Shown: one piece after another, positions 11,720 through 22,789 of the stretch
How positions within the stretch are numbered: position 1 is the first letter of the stretch
How the letters are laid out: the number at the start of each line of letters is the position of its first letter
Source of the DNA: Piezodorus guildinii
Taxonomy: Eukaryota; Arthropoda; Insecta; Hemiptera; Pentatomidae
Assembly (NCBI GenBank): GCA_023052935.1
Contig: CM041293.1
Location: 177,559,600-177,623,599 of the forward strand
Direction of reading: 5' to 3'
Length of the DNA: 64,000 bases
The notes under the pieces: generated by a model
What the model was told of the DNA's origin: nothing
The model's input: the letters and a program-made list of their open reading frames with translations, nothing else
Database searches by the model: none
Program-made: the position numbers and the translations under genes

Positions 11720-12160
11720 AAAAAGAAAGATTCACAACTGTTTTATTTAATCAAAATAGTCTTTACTACTGACAATACCTTTTCACCAACTTTCGAAACC
11801 AACACAATAGGAAACTCCAAAACCGCGTTTTTCAATTATCTTTGTTAGTAAAATTTATTTTGAGGTAATTAGTGGTCTTGAAATGGTATGATACGAAGAC
11901 GAGAGGTCCGGAGAGTAGGGCGGATCTGGCAGAGATTTATATGCAAGCTCCGACATTTGACCTTCCCAATGAACATAAATGGCTTCATTATTACTTTCTT
12001 ATACATAGCACTAATTTGATCACGATATATTTTACAAAGCTAAAACTGTAAACTGTGGTAAATTAATGAAGCCACCAAAGAAACTGTTTACGCCACTCAT
12101 TTTTTCTCATTTTTATTTGACATTCTAAATTCCTCAGAAATTCTTTCTACAATAATAATT
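11720..12160 (-). mobile_element. Mariner-type transposase remnant
   Basis: On the minus strand near 11890-11940 the frame LPDPPYSPDLSSSYH recalls the HPPYSPDLxPxDYH block of mariner transposases. Surrounding frames are broken. The limits are approximate. Confidence 0.45.
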
Positions 12161-12183
12161 TGTATTGGTTATAAAGTTTTTTA

Positions 12184-12838
12184 CATTCACTTACTATATA
12201 TAGTAAGGGAAAGTATTGCGATCGTGAAAGTTTTCGAATTCCAGTTTTCAACGGAAATACACGTTTTAGGGTCCCCTGAGTCCAAATGACCAAGTCCCGC
12301 AAAAATGTCTACTATAAGACAACTATACGCCCGAGACATGACAAAACTTTTTTCATCAAAATGAGCTCACCAGAAGAGCCAGTTTATACAATGCATTTTG
12401 CAACTTTTTTAGATTTTCTCAAAAACGGTTTCGACGATTTTGTTTAAACTCGCTATATCGATGTAAAATTGAATGGGCTTTAACATCATTTAGGTTTCAT
12501 TCAGATTAAAATGGTTGACAGGGCTTAATTTTGTTGATTCTATAAAAATAACTATATTATCTTGTTACCACTGATAAAAAAACAGGTAAATATAAAAAAT
12601 TGAATGAATTCGATACCCAACTAAAGGAAAACGCTGAAAAAATATATTTTGTACGTAATTTTTTGTTTTGAACATAAGAACAGTAATATACATGTATTAT
12701 ATACCGTTGGAAAGCTTGAGATTTTAGACAAAAATATTATCTCATACACGAGCTTTTAAAAGTTAGTAGAGAGTGATGAAAATAAGATAAAACTGATTAT
12801 TTTAGATAGTAATATAATACATAAAATAATAATAAAAA
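12184..12838 (+). repeat. Family A repeat, 3'-truncated copy
   Basis: It starts with CATTCACTTACTATATATAG and follows the family through AACTAAAGG and CCGTTGGAAAGC, then fades after AGTAATATAATACA. The terminal CACCAGA block is missing, and an internal stretch is deleted near 12530. Confidence 0.75.
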
Positions 12839-13529
12839 TAAACTCTATTCACATATTTACATTTTGACAATGTTAACAATGATTTTGGATGAGTCATCCT
12901 TACAATCAGAAAATATTTTTGTTTTTATATATATCAACAAGAAAAACATATGTTCTATACAGTTGGAACAGAGTGGATTTAAAGTTTGGGATTATTACCT
13001 CTCAATTATTGTGTTTGTTATTATCTCACCAGTTTTACCTTTTACCTTGTACCATATTTAATTATTATACCAATTACCAATTATTCTTTTATTTATTTAT
13101 TTATTAGATCACTAATTTATCTGTTTGGCAATACATAAATTAATACATACAAGTCTTATGAATCAGCTCACTCCAAGGAGATCCTAAATACGACCTCGCT
13201 GGCCCCTACAGAAACTATGATCAGCGTCATTTTTAATGAATTGGTGACTTTAAAAAAAAAATTCTCCTACTCCTCTGTGGAGCGACGGTCCAAAATGTTG
13301 AACTGTTATCGTAAAGCATCCACTATTCATGAAAAGTAAGTACTCGTGCGTGATGCCCGAGCGTTGTCACGCAACGAGATGCCTTTTAGGATTTGGTCAA
13401 TCATCGCTTCATTATTCCCTATTTCTGATGCATTTAGTTACAATAATATTAAAGATTGATGCTTTCGCAAGAAACTTAACTAGATTAATCTAAATAAAGT
13501 CCACAAAACACTAACCATCCCCTTATTTT
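12839..13529. other. Unassigned sequence
   Basis: The part at 13150-13440 is closer to balanced base composition but I see no gene. The rest is AT-rich. Confidence 0.35.
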
Positions 13530-14416
13530 ACTTTCATTTACCAATATATGAAATATATAGTAAGGGAAAGTATTGCGATCGTGAAAATTTTCGTATTACC
13601 GTTTTCACCGGAAATACACGTTTTAGGGTCTACCAAATTACCAAGTCCCGCAAAAAAGGTCTGTGTGTGTGTCTGGCAAGTCTAGCACGAAAGCGAAAAG
13701 ACGTACGTAACTATAATTTCATATTTAAGACAACTATACGCCCGAGATGTTACAGAATTATTTTAATCAAAATCAGCTTACCAGACAAGCCACTTTATAC
13801 CATGCATTTTGCACCTTTTTACGATTTTCTCAAAAACGGTTCAGACGATTTTGATTAAACTCGCTATATCGATGTAAAATTTAATAGGCTTTAATATCAT
13901 TTAGGTTTCGTTCGAATTTAAATAGTATGACAGGGCTTAAATGCCGATATTTTAACATTTCTTCATCTAAAGTACCTTTAATTTTGTTGATTCTATAAAA
14001 ATAACTATATTATCTTGTTACCACAGAGGAAAAACAGGTAAATATATAAATTGAATGAATTCGATACCCAACTAAAGGAGAAAACAGAAAAAATATTTTT
14101 TAATGCAATTTTTTTTTTTAACATAAGAACATACAGGTATGATATACCGTTGGAAAGCTAAAGATTTTAGAAAAAATATTATCTTGTACACAAGCTTTTA
14201 AAAGTTAATAGAGAGTGAGGAAAAGAAGATAAAACTAACTGATTATTTTAGATAATAATATAAAAGATTTTTTAATAAAACGCATGTTTCTATATAAATT
14301 CAATTTAATTAATTCTTTAATAGTTTCACGTATTTTTATCTCTAACTGTATTTGAAAATTCTTTCATTGATTTTGAAAATGGAGGTAAGTGAAAGTCGTG
14401 TATTGACCGCACCAGA
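13530..14416 (+). repeat. Family A repeat, near full length
   Basis: 887 bp from ACTTTCATTTACCAATATAT to GACCGCACCAGA plus a T-run. It has the internal GT-rich tract, the AACTAAAGGAG block and the AAGTGAAAGT inverted partner near the 3' end. Its open frames are not maintained in other copies, so I treat it as non-coding. Confidence 0.8.
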
Positions 14417-14429
14417 TTTTTTCAAATAC

Positions 14430-14497
14430 GCCCCTGACGATTTTGACTAATCTCGCTATATTGATGGAAAATTTAGTGGGCTTTAATATCATGTTTC
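14430..14497 (+). repeat. Family A fragment
   Basis: GACGATTTTGACTAATCTCG and GGGCTTTAATATCATG match the middle of family A. It lies directly after a full copy. Confidence 0.65.
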
Positions 14498-14620
14498 CGA
14501 ATGTTTTTAATTCTTTCCTCTGTGACTCCAATACCCTTTCGACATTCAAATCTCGTCTGTTCAATCACCACCTGTCCCTCCAATTTTCGAAGAATCCTAA
14601 TTAGTTTCCTGATTTCAATT
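14496..14620 (+). mobile_element. CR1/L2-like LINE C-terminal fragment
   Basis: The frame reads FNSFLCDSNTLSTFKSRLFN and HHLSLQFS, the usual FKSRLF C-terminus of CR1/L2 elements. Confidence 0.6.
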
Positions 14621-14728
14621 AATATTAGTAACAAAACAGATAGAAACGTTTTATTTTCCAATTATATTTTATGCTTTCTTGTATTTTGCACATGTTATAT
14701 TATTTTAAAATCACTGTAAAGTATTTAT

Positions 14729-15383
14729 TTTCACTTACCTATATATGAAATATATAATAAGGGAAAGTATTGCGATCGTGAAAATTTTCGAATTTCATTT
14801 TTCAACGGAAATACACATGTTAGGGTCCCCTGAATCCAAATAACCAAGTCCCGCAAAAGTTCTGTATGTGTGGTAACTCCCGGGCGGAAACGGTAAGTCC
14901 TATGAAACTGGAATTTCATATTAGACAACTATACGCCCGAGACGTTACAAAACGTTTTTCATCAAAACGAGCTTACCAGAAGAGCCGCTTTACACCATGC
15001 ATTTTGCACCTTTTTTTACGATTTTCTCAAAAACGGTTCCGACGATTTTGATTTAACTCGCTATATCGATTTAAAATTTAATAGGCTTTAATATCATGTA
15101 GTTTTCATTCTGATTAAAATGGTCTGACAGGGATTAAATGCCGATATTTTACATTTTCCCTCCCCAGTAAAGTACCTTTAATTTCGTAGATTTTATAAAA
15201 ATAAATGCATTATCTTGTTACCATCGATGAAAAACACGTAAATATATAAGTTGAACGAATTCGATATCTAACTAAAGGAGAAAACTGAAAAAACTATTTT
15301 TTATCTCTTAAACCGTATTTAAAAATTCTTAAATTGATTTTAACAACGGGGGTAAGTGAAAGTCGTGTGTTGCTCGCACCAGA
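14729..15383 (+). repeat. Family A repeat, internally deleted copy
   Basis: It starts TTCACTTACCTATATATG and ends GCTCGCACCAGA plus T-run. About 230 bp between the AACTAAAGGAG block and the 3' end are missing compared with the full-length copies. Confidence 0.78.
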
Positions 15384-15439
15384 TTTTTAATCTATTATTA
15401 TTATTTGTAATCTCTATTGCTTTTTTTTGTTTTATACTC

Positions 15440-15550
15440 TAAGAATTTAAAGTTTTTATTTCAATTTTCTTGTTATGTTATTTAAAAGGAACTTGTCCCA
15501 GAATAAATAAAGAATTATTATTAATATTATTATTATTATTATTATTATTT
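15440..15550 (+). mobile_element. CR1/L2-like LINE 3' tail
   Basis: GGAACTTGTCCCAGAATAAA at 15488-15507 is followed by a long (TTA)n tail. This is the same ending as the copy at 49917-49968. Confidence 0.6.
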
Positions 15551-15817
15551 TATATACTGTTAAAAAAGCTGTGAGCAGACTACGACGTGTAATAAATATC
15601 AAATGAAGAGGCAGGTCCATGTAATCCATCAATAAGGAGGGCAACAGGTGTGTTGCCGTGGATACCGGTGACGTCACAGCCTCCTACCCCCACCACTCGC
15701 CCTTACACACCCCCAACCTTCTTTACTATGGCCCCGAAATAGACGCCTACGGCGGCCTTCGTGCTACAATGTTTATAATTATATGTATACTCGTAAAGCA
15801 GTAGTAACAAAATATTA
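15551..15817. other. Unassigned, locally GC-richer sequence
   Basis: The stretch 15630-15760 has pyrimidine-rich and GC-richer blocks. No frame or repeat match is evident. Confidence 0.3.
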
Positions 15818-15945
15818 CTTGGGTCACCTGTGGTGTGATGGCTGGCATAACAGCCTTTTATGTCGAAGGTCGAGGAACCCATTAGATGGCCCTAGGATCT
15901 TTTATACTTGATTATGCCGTCATTCCGTGGAGACGTAAAGTAGAA
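15818..15945 (+). repeat. SINE-2 fragment
   Basis: A head GGGTCACCTGTGGTGTGATG followed by GCATAACAGCC and a shortened body ending near GGAGACGTAAAG. The B-box region is eroded. Confidence 0.65.
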
Positions 15946-15949
15946 AATG

Positions 15950-16395
15950 TCTTGAGAAAGAACTACCCAGTGGTAGCACTTCACTAACTATTTTAATACA
16001 GTAGGTCCCTAGACCACCTTCTTTTCAGTCGCCTCGGAAGGTTATTAGAAATATCTAAGGAAGATAAATTATGGACAAGTGGGTTTTGTGGACAGGGAGT
16101 TTAGTATGAAAAGAGAGGTATCTATCACGGGCTATGTCTGCAACAAATGGGATGTTTAGGTCATTATGGAGGAGTTTATTTGTAACAAAATAAGGAGTAT
16201 TCAAGATTTTGCCAAGGATTTTGGATTGTTGGTAAAGCCCCAAAGCTCGATTCCACGTGTCCAGATAGGTCTGATATTAGCTATGTAAATGATTCTTTTG
16301 TAATATACTGGAAGTTTTGAACGTTTATCTAGTATTTGTTGCAGTAATCGGTATCTTCGAGCAGTTTCTTGTCGTGTCAGTCTTGTGTGAGGGTT
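15950..16395 (-). mobile_element. Jockey-like LINE fragment
   Basis: Minus frames encode NPHTRLTRQETARRYRLLQQ, RPIWTRGIELWGF, NTPYFVTNKLLHNDLNIPF and VADIARDRY, close to the element at 10494-11027. It is frameshifted near 16230 and has lost its 5' part. Confidence 0.75.
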
Positions 16396-16646
16396 AATTA
16401 AAATGAAACAGCAGAGATAATGATTATGATTATTAGAATCATGGCAAGGGAGGAAAGAAGAATTCTTGGTTCTGATTGGCTTCCAGTCCAGGCCAACTAC
16501 CTGCATTACCATTTTTAATAACCAACCAACCAAATTTTAATAATGAACCCATTGTAATCGACCAAAAAAAAATTACCTCCCCTCTCTCAAAATTTGATCC
16601 GTTGAAATCCGATTAAGGAATAACAAAATCCGTTTGTCCACTGTTG

Positions 16647-16921
16647 TTTGTTTATTTATTTAACGTCCCTTTATACTGCTGTGGTTATTCGTTTGATGAT
16701 ATAGTGGGAGTTCTAAATTTTGCCTATCCAGGTTTAATTAGGATACGGATCTTTAACGAGTACCTGACATCGCACAGGCTCGGGAAACTTCTTTTAACGT
16801 CCCCTCCGAAGGACGGTATAATTAAGGATTTTTACTCCCATTAAAAAATTCTAGAGCCACTTGCGAGTTTGCTTGGGCATAAAATGCTGTTATGCTAGCC
16901 ACTAGACTACAGGTGATCCCT
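16647..16921 (-). repeat. SINE-2
   Basis: A minus-strand copy with a degenerate tRNA-like head at 16870-16921 and the CCGTCCTTCGGAGGGGACGT body block. Confidence 0.75.
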
Positions 16922-17074
16922 AGAAAAATGAACAGTTATACTTAGGTTTTTTACACAGATTTTCATTAGTTGAAATATACAGTTCTGCAGTTTTACTGTT
17001 GAATGTTTCTGAAGATCTTCCACTTGTGACTCTTCGGAAGAGGTTGTTTCAAACACTAATTTAATTATTTTAAT

Positions 17075-17485
17075 TCTAGCCAGAGAAGAATTTTCTGTAT
17101 ATAAGTTATCTAAACAATTTCTAGTTTGAAAGTCTTGAATAATAGTTATTTTGAACTTTTTATGCAAATACCTAGGTGGTTTATACTGTTTTCTCTAATC
17201 TAATATATTTTTTAACCTGTAAGTATATACATGACAAGTTCTAAAAATATTCTAAAATAATAATTTGATGAAGAAATGGTTCTATTGATTAATTAATAAA
17301 ATATGTTTATAAATAAAACATAAAATCATTATAATAAACTTTATTCGTTTACTACTACAAACTAGTTTAAACAACTAAATAAATAAACAACTACATACTG
17401 CTCTCCAATAAACATATCCATTGCCAAGGAAACATATATCAGATCACGGATATCTGTTATTATTTCTGATTTCCTTTGCAATTGA
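17075..17485. repeat. Repeat family E, copy 1
   Basis: About 410 bp agree closely with 40672-41095, from TTCTAGCCAGAGAAGAATTT to TATTTCTGATTTCC. The minus strand of 16907-17167 is open for 86 codons, but the same frame is not kept in copy 2. I do not recognise the element. Confidence 0.75.
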
Positions 17486-17545
17486 ACCTGTGACCTTGGG
17501 CATACGAGGTTGTTATACTAAACACCATGCTATATGATAGACCAA
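17480..17545 (-). repeat. SINE-2 head fragment
   Basis: CCTGTGACCTTGGGCATACG and the following bases fit the tRNA-like head of SINE-2 read on the minus strand. Confidence 0.45.
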
Positions 17546-17838
17546 ACCGTTTATAAAGAAATCGTAAAAAGGTACAAAATGCATAGAACGAAGTAGCACT
17601 TCCGAACAGCCCATTTTCAACAAAACGTTGCTGTAACATCTCGGGTGTATATTTGTCTTAAATATGAAACTTCAGTTTTGTACGACTTTTCGTTTTCGCG
17701 CTTGACATACCACACACACACACACACACCTTTTGCGGGACTTGGTTATTTGGACTCAGGAGACCCTAAAACGTGTATTTCCGTTGAAAACTGGAATTCG
17801 AATATTTTCACGATCGCAATACCTTCCATTACTATATC
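17536..17838 (-). repeat. Family A repeat, 5' third, minus copy
   Basis: It includes the GTCCCGCAAAAGG block, an expanded (CA)n tract at 17711-17730 and the terminal CACGATCGCAATACCTTCC. The hairpin is damaged. Confidence 0.75.
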
Positions 17839-17839
17839 A

Positions 17840-18113
17840 TATTAATTAATTTTTTTCCACTAAATAATATAATAATTTGTATTGAATCCGTGATTTTATC
17901 TGACTGAGTTTAGATTATATAAAAAGGATTTTCACAGTTTGAATCTAACCACTTACTGCCCTTCCCACTGAAGAAGCAACAGGTTACTACGTTTTTTCCA
18001 ATAACACAGGGGAGAGGGGATGCAGGAGATTTTACATTTAAAACAATTTTATACTCCGATAAAATCTTGGGAGCATTTCTATTAGTTTTCTCCTCGTACT
18101 AAACCACTTATTA
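17840..18113. other. Unassigned sequence
   Basis: No repeat match or frame recognised. Confidence 0.3.
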
Positions 18114-18211
18114 TTGTGTTGTTTCACATGAAATGTCCGTTTTTATAGTTTCTGAAATACATAAAGGATTTTGCAGGTCTCTGTTGTTTTCTTCCGAATG
18201 TTTACATTATT
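18114..18211 (+). mobile_element. Mariner 5' end fragment (same family as 19042 and 39765)
   Basis: TTGTGTTGTTTCACATGAAA and GTCCGTTTTTATAGTTTCTG repeat the left end of the mariner copy at 19042. It breaks off after TGTTTACATTATT, next to a family A fragment. Confidence 0.75.
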
Positions 18212-18213
18212 AA

Positions 18214-18573
18214 GCGAATTTGAAAAGTAACTAAAGGAGAAAACTGAAAAAAAAAATTGTTTTAATGCAATTTTTTGTTTTTGAACATAAGAACAGTAAT
18301 ATACATGTATGATATACCGTTGGAAAGCTAAATATTTTAGAAAAAATATTGTCTCATACACAAGCTTTTAAAAGTTAATAGAGAGTGACGAAAAGAAGAT
18401 AAAACTAACTGATTATTTTAGATAGTAATATAATAGATTTTTTAATAAAACACATTTCAATTTAATTAATTCTTTAATAGTTTCACGTATTTTTATCTCT
18501 AACTGTATTTGAAAATTCTTTCATTGATTTTAAAAATGGAGGCAAGTGAAATTCGTGTGTTGCCCGCACTAGA
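18214..18573 (+). repeat. Family A repeat, 3' part
   Basis: It begins at the AACTAAAGGAG block, keeps CCGTTGGAAAGC, and ends GCCCGCACTAGA plus T-run. Confidence 0.75.
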
Positions 18574-18574
18574 T

Positions 18575-19041
18575 TTTTTTTTAACCTATAAATAATTATT
18601 ACAATTTTCAGAGTTGAGAACTTAAAACGTTTTTAAAACAAACTATTCAAAGGTACAATAATGTGAAAATACGTTGAACAATAGTAACCATAGCCTCATG
18701 GAGGGTGTAGGGAACTCAAGTGTCATAAATTGTTTTGGCTGCGGCGGAAGTGGCCGGTAATAGGAAAGCGGAGACTGAGTTATGCCACTGCCTTCGTTAT
18801 CGCTAACCTCTTCTCGGCTATCTAGTTAGCGCTTCCGTCAAATCCCCTCATGGCCATCCATAAAAAACAATCGCTCTAACAGGCAAGAATATCCCATTTC
18901 AAACCATTGTTTTGTGGAATAAACATATATTCTCTTTCACCAATGAGGAAATATACGTCTCACACATGATCATGTTCTTATTATTACCAATAATTACAGT
19001 TATATTAATGAAGCCCAACTTTTTTTTACTTTCCCTTACTA
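18575..19041. other. Unassigned, partly GC-richer sequence
   Basis: The stretch 18700-18880 has GGCTGCGGCGG and GGCCATCC blocks. No coding frame or repeat partner is visible. Confidence 0.3.
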
Positions 19042-20057
19042 TTGGGTTGTTTCACATGAAATGTCCGTTTTTAAAGTTTCTGAAATACTTAAAGGATTTT
19101 GCAGGTCTCTGTTGTTTTCTTCCAAATGTTTACATATTTAAAGGTGGGATCACTTGTAGCTGGGTGGCTAGCGTAGCATCCTAGGATTTTTTAATGGGAG
19201 TAAAAAATCCTTAGTTACGCCGTCCTTCGGAGGGGACGTTATGTCAGGTACTCGTTAAAGATCCCTATCCTAATAAAACCTGAATAGGCAAAATTTAGGA
19301 CTCCTACTGTAGCATCGTCCGATTAGCCATATAGCATAAAGTGACGTTAAATAAATAAACAAACATATTTAAAGGAAACAGTTACTAATCCTCTACCTTA
19401 GTATTGTAAACATTAGCTTCCCAATCAATTACCCACTTTTTAGTATACCTCCAAATATGAACATGGAAACACGCGATTTTCGAGTAATATTTTTATATGA
19501 GTTTAAACTCGGCCATTCAGCAGCTGAGGCCGCTAGAAATATTCGCAAGGCGTTTGGGGAAGGGAGTGTTTATGAACGGACCATTCGCCGTTGGTTTGCT
19601 AAGTTTTCAGCTGGGGATACCGACTTGGAAAACTTGCCCCGAGGAAGACCTCCGTCCGTAATACACAACGATGTCCTCAAACATACAGTAGAAAGAAACC
19701 CCTACCAAACAGTTAAAGGACTCTCAGCACAACTAAATTCAAGTGCATCTACCGTTTCCAGACATTTAAAGTGTATTGGGAAAGTAAAAAAGCTCGATAC
19801 ATGGGTACCTCATGATCTCACTGAGCGGCAGCAAGACCCCATGTTTCAAAACATACCGTGCAAAAATTGAAAGAACTGGGCAACGAAGTTCTTCCGCACC
19901 CACCATATTCTCCCGACTTGCCTCCAACAGATTACCACCTGTTAGGAATTTAGACAACTTCGTCAAAGGAAAACTTTTTAAAAATGATGATCAAGTGAAA
20001 AGTGCGTTTTCAGATTTTGTTTCACTTCAAAGCTTAGAGTTTTTCTGTTCGGGGATA
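19042..20057 (+). mobile_element. Mariner element, internally deleted, SINE inserted
   Basis: The left end TTGGGTTGTTTCACATGAAA follows a TA dinucleotide. A SINE-2 sits in the 5' leader. The transposase frame starts at 19457. The right end is replaced by a family A copy from 20058, so the right terminal repeat is missing. The same left end occurs at 18114 and, diverged, at 39765. Confidence 0.85.
19145..19362 (+). repeat. SINE-2 inserted in mariner, with 13-bp TSD
   Basis: ACATATTTAAAGG flanks it on both sides (19132-19144, 19363-19375). The head GATCACTTGTAGCTGGGTGG is present, but the tRNA region through the B box is deleted, so the copy goes directly to TCCTAGGATTTTTTAA. Confidence 0.88.
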
Positions 20058-20063
20058 AAATAA
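19457..20063 (+). pseudogene. Mariner transposase lacking its catalytic domain
   Basis: The frame 19457-19870 encodes the DNA-binding part: a first helix-turn-helix around RTIRRWFAKFSAG, a GRPPSV linker, a second helix-turn-helix (TVKGLSAQLNSSASTVSRHL) and the WVPHDL signature near residue 115. Right after HDLTERQ the sequence jumps to RPHVSKHTVQKLKELG and LPHPPYSPDL in another frame, so both aspartates that precede this point in mariner transposases are gone. A stop follows after HLLGI. The copy at 40-40.6 kb has the same join. Confidence 0.85.
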
Positions 20064-20783
20064 CCAAGTCCTGCAAAAAGGTGTGTATGGTAAGTCCAGC
20101 GCGTAAACGAAAAGTCCTATGAAACTGAAATTTCATTTTTAAGACAACTATACCCCCGAGATGTTACAGAAACATTTTCATAAAAATTAGCTGACGGAAA
20201 GATCTACCTTAGACCATACATTTTTCACCTTTTTACGATTTTCTCAAAAACTTTTCTAAAGATTTGGATTAAATTCGTTATGTCGATGTAAAATGAAATC
20301 GGCTTTAACATCATGTAGGTTCCATTGGAATTGAAATAGTTTGACAGGGCTTAAATGCCGATATTTTAAATTTTCTTATCTTGTTACCATTTTAAAAAAC
20401 AGGTATATATTAAGTTAGACGTATTCTATGTTAAACTAAAGAAAAAAAACTGAAAACATATTTTTTAATGCAATTTTTTTGTTTTTGAATTTAAAAACAG
20501 TAATATAGATGTATAATATACCGTTGTAAAGCTGAAGATTTAAGAAAAAATATTATCTTATACATAAGCTTGTAAAAGTTGGATAGTGATGAAAAGCCGA
20601 TAAACTAACTGATTATTTTAGATAATAATATAATAGATTATTTGATAAAATACCTATTTCTTTTAAAATCCAATGTAAATAATTCTTTAACAATTTATTT
20701 TTGTTTCTAAATTTGTTTAAAAATTCTTAAATATATATATAAATAACGGAGGTAAGTGATAGTCGTGTGTTGCGCGCACCAGA
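20058..20783 (+). repeat. Family A repeat, 5'-truncated
   Basis: It starts at ATAACCAAGTCCTGCAAAAA inside the family and runs to TGCGCGCACCAGA plus T-run. It joins the mariner without spacer. Confidence 0.78.
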
Positions 20784-21280
20784 TTTTTCTCTTATCTTCA
20801 GGTTTTTATCCATGCGGAAACAAGTTGTGAGGTGAGATATCTTATAAGAGGCTGCCATCAAACTGCAATCCCAGGGGTGCAGTGGTTACAAACTCCCTCT
20901 TATTGCTCTCTTCTTCTCTATTCTCTCCGCACTTCCTCAAAATATCTTATAAAATGGCTCCCAGTTACTTTATCAAAGTTACCAGTTACATTGTTTTTCC
21001 GTTTGACGGAAATAATTTATAAATCTCATCCTGCTATCTGGTGTTGGTGATAATTCTATAGATGTGTTCAGACGCACAATCAGCTATATTTCTCTGACTT
21101 TTCTGAAAAAAAACATGATTATTTTTCTGTGCATGCTCGAACTTTGACTGATCACGGATTAACTGCATTTTTTTCTCCATTCTAAAAAGTCGTTTTAGAT
21201 TATCTTTTTTTTTTAAGTTAACAACGGTTCTAATTTGAACAGAATTTATTATATTTTATATGTTTTACTTCGTCTTACCT
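20784..21280. other. Unassigned sequence, possible LINE debris
   Basis: A short frame at 20832-21050 is open but not recognisable. The AT-rich part from 21190 resembles a LINE 3' flank. Confidence 0.3.
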
Positions 21281-22290
21281 AGAAAGAAATGCTTTATTTA
21301 TTTGGCAATGCTGCCCAAATACATCGGGGTGCTTACATAACACAGCATACTTATCAATCAATTGGACATATTTTACATACATTTTCAATTTTTTTTTTCC
21401 TATTCTAATACAAATTTATAATATTTACAATTTTTTCCTCATTTAGCCATTTACATTGTTTTATTTTATTTCTCTCTAGCACTATATTTTAAATTTAGAC
21501 CTTTGGTGCGCACATTACATAATCAAAATATAATCATATTCACCATTTAATTGCCATACAGGTGATCGGTGATGGTGGATAATCCCCAGGGAGTCCAAAA
21601 TCACGTATTCTGCTAACACGGCTATATCTCTGATATCGACACCCAACTTCTTCCAAAAATCGTCTCTCGCCAAATGTCTCGCGGAACTTTTCTTTTAGAA
21701 AAGGGATGCATTTCTGGTAGATGGCTCTCTTATCCCTTTCCACTTCTCCTGCTTGATCGAGGTCATCAGTCTCATATCAAACGGTAGGGTCCAGGATCAT
21801 TGCAGTAGTTCCGTTCTTCGGGAATGCAACGATGTCTGCGTACCTAACTGATCCGTCCGTATCAATGCAGTAGACCTCGTCAAAACAGGTGAAATCTTTT
21901 TCCCTGAGGAGTTTTGCCAACTCGTTCTTAACCCTGTGGTTCCGACGCGTGACGAGGAGGGAGTTGTTGGGGCAATTTCCCAGCACATGGGCTGGTGTTT
22001 CAGACTCTCTGCCACATTTGCGACACTTCTCTCACTTGTCCGCTGGCTCCTGGGACTCCACGCAGGGGAGCATAGTTGATGTTCAGTTTCAGGGCGTTGG
22101 ACCATTCTGACCCCGAGAGAACTTGCTTCTCACATACATATCTGTTGGCTCTCAGGGTATCTTTGAAGTGTCGAACGCCAATGTCCTGCCACCTGCAATT
22201 GGTCCATTCTTCAAACGCCTTTTCCCGAAGCGACTGTCGTAGAGCGTTCACACGTCTGTCGCCCTGCTCAACATCCATTCTTTCGGCGCA
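21281..22290 (-). mobile_element. LINE with restriction-like endonuclease (R2/R4/NeSL-type), C-terminal fragment
   Basis: Minus frames in three registers give, in order, CRWQDIGVRHFKDTLRANRY, YAPLRGVPGASGQ, a zinc-finger region with HVLGNCPN-like LGNCPNNSLLVTRRNHRVKN, then DTDGSVRYADIVAFPKNG and MILDPTV, and finally KRAIYQKCIPFLKEKF. The Asp-containing VRYADIV and ILDPTV blocks and the preceding Cys-His cluster fit the C-terminal endonuclease of LINEs that use a restriction-enzyme-like nuclease. At least two frameshifts break it (near 21990 and 21750). Sequence from 21281 to 21540 is probably its 3' UTR. Confidence 0.75.
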
Positions 22291-22307
22291 TTCAGCGAAA
22301 TAAAATA

Positions 22308-22346
22308 TATTGTAAGGGAAAGTATTGCGATATTGAAAGTTAGAGT
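22308..22346 (+). repeat. Family A terminal fragment
   Basis: TAAGGGAAAGTATTGCGAT matches the 5' end of family A. Confidence 0.6.
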
Positions 22347-22347
22347 G

Positions 22348-22759
22348 TTTTTTTTTTTTTAATAACTTCTTTATCTAAAACAAAACACAGACATTTTACA
22401 GTGCAAGTATAACTCACTATCCCACTAAGGCAAGCCCGTGTTTGGGTAAGGAGTTCACCTTCAGCAATTCAAAAAAAGTACAATAACAAACAGTAAGTAA
22501 CAATACAATACTTAAATAATATTTCAAAATATATAACACATTTTTTATAATGTAACAGTAACACACTACATAGTAAGAAACAATATAATAATATAAAAAT
22601 ACAATTTTAAAGAAACAGTACACAGTAAGAAACAGCCAAAAAGCTATAAGGAATACATATAGATATATACAAGATATAAAATTAAGGCAGTAAATACAAA
22701 ATTGAATTATATAATACCCATTAATACAAAAAAAACAATGATAAGAAACAGTTAAATAG
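22348..22759 (-). mobile_element. LINE 3'-UTR-like sequence, left part of RTE target
   Basis: On the minus strand it runs AT-rich sequence, then CACGGGCTTGCCTTAGTGGG and a poly(A) tail (T-run near 22350). It has reiterated ACACAGTAAGAAACA units that continue at 26024 on the other side of the RTE insertion. The element type is not certain. Confidence 0.5.
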
Positions 22760-22770
22760 TACACAGTAAT
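22760..22770. repeat. RTE target-site duplication, left copy
   Basis: TACACAGTAAT is identical to 26013-26023. The last three bases could also belong to the (TTA)n tail. Confidence 0.75.
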
Positions 22771-22789
22771 AATAATAATAATAATAGGC

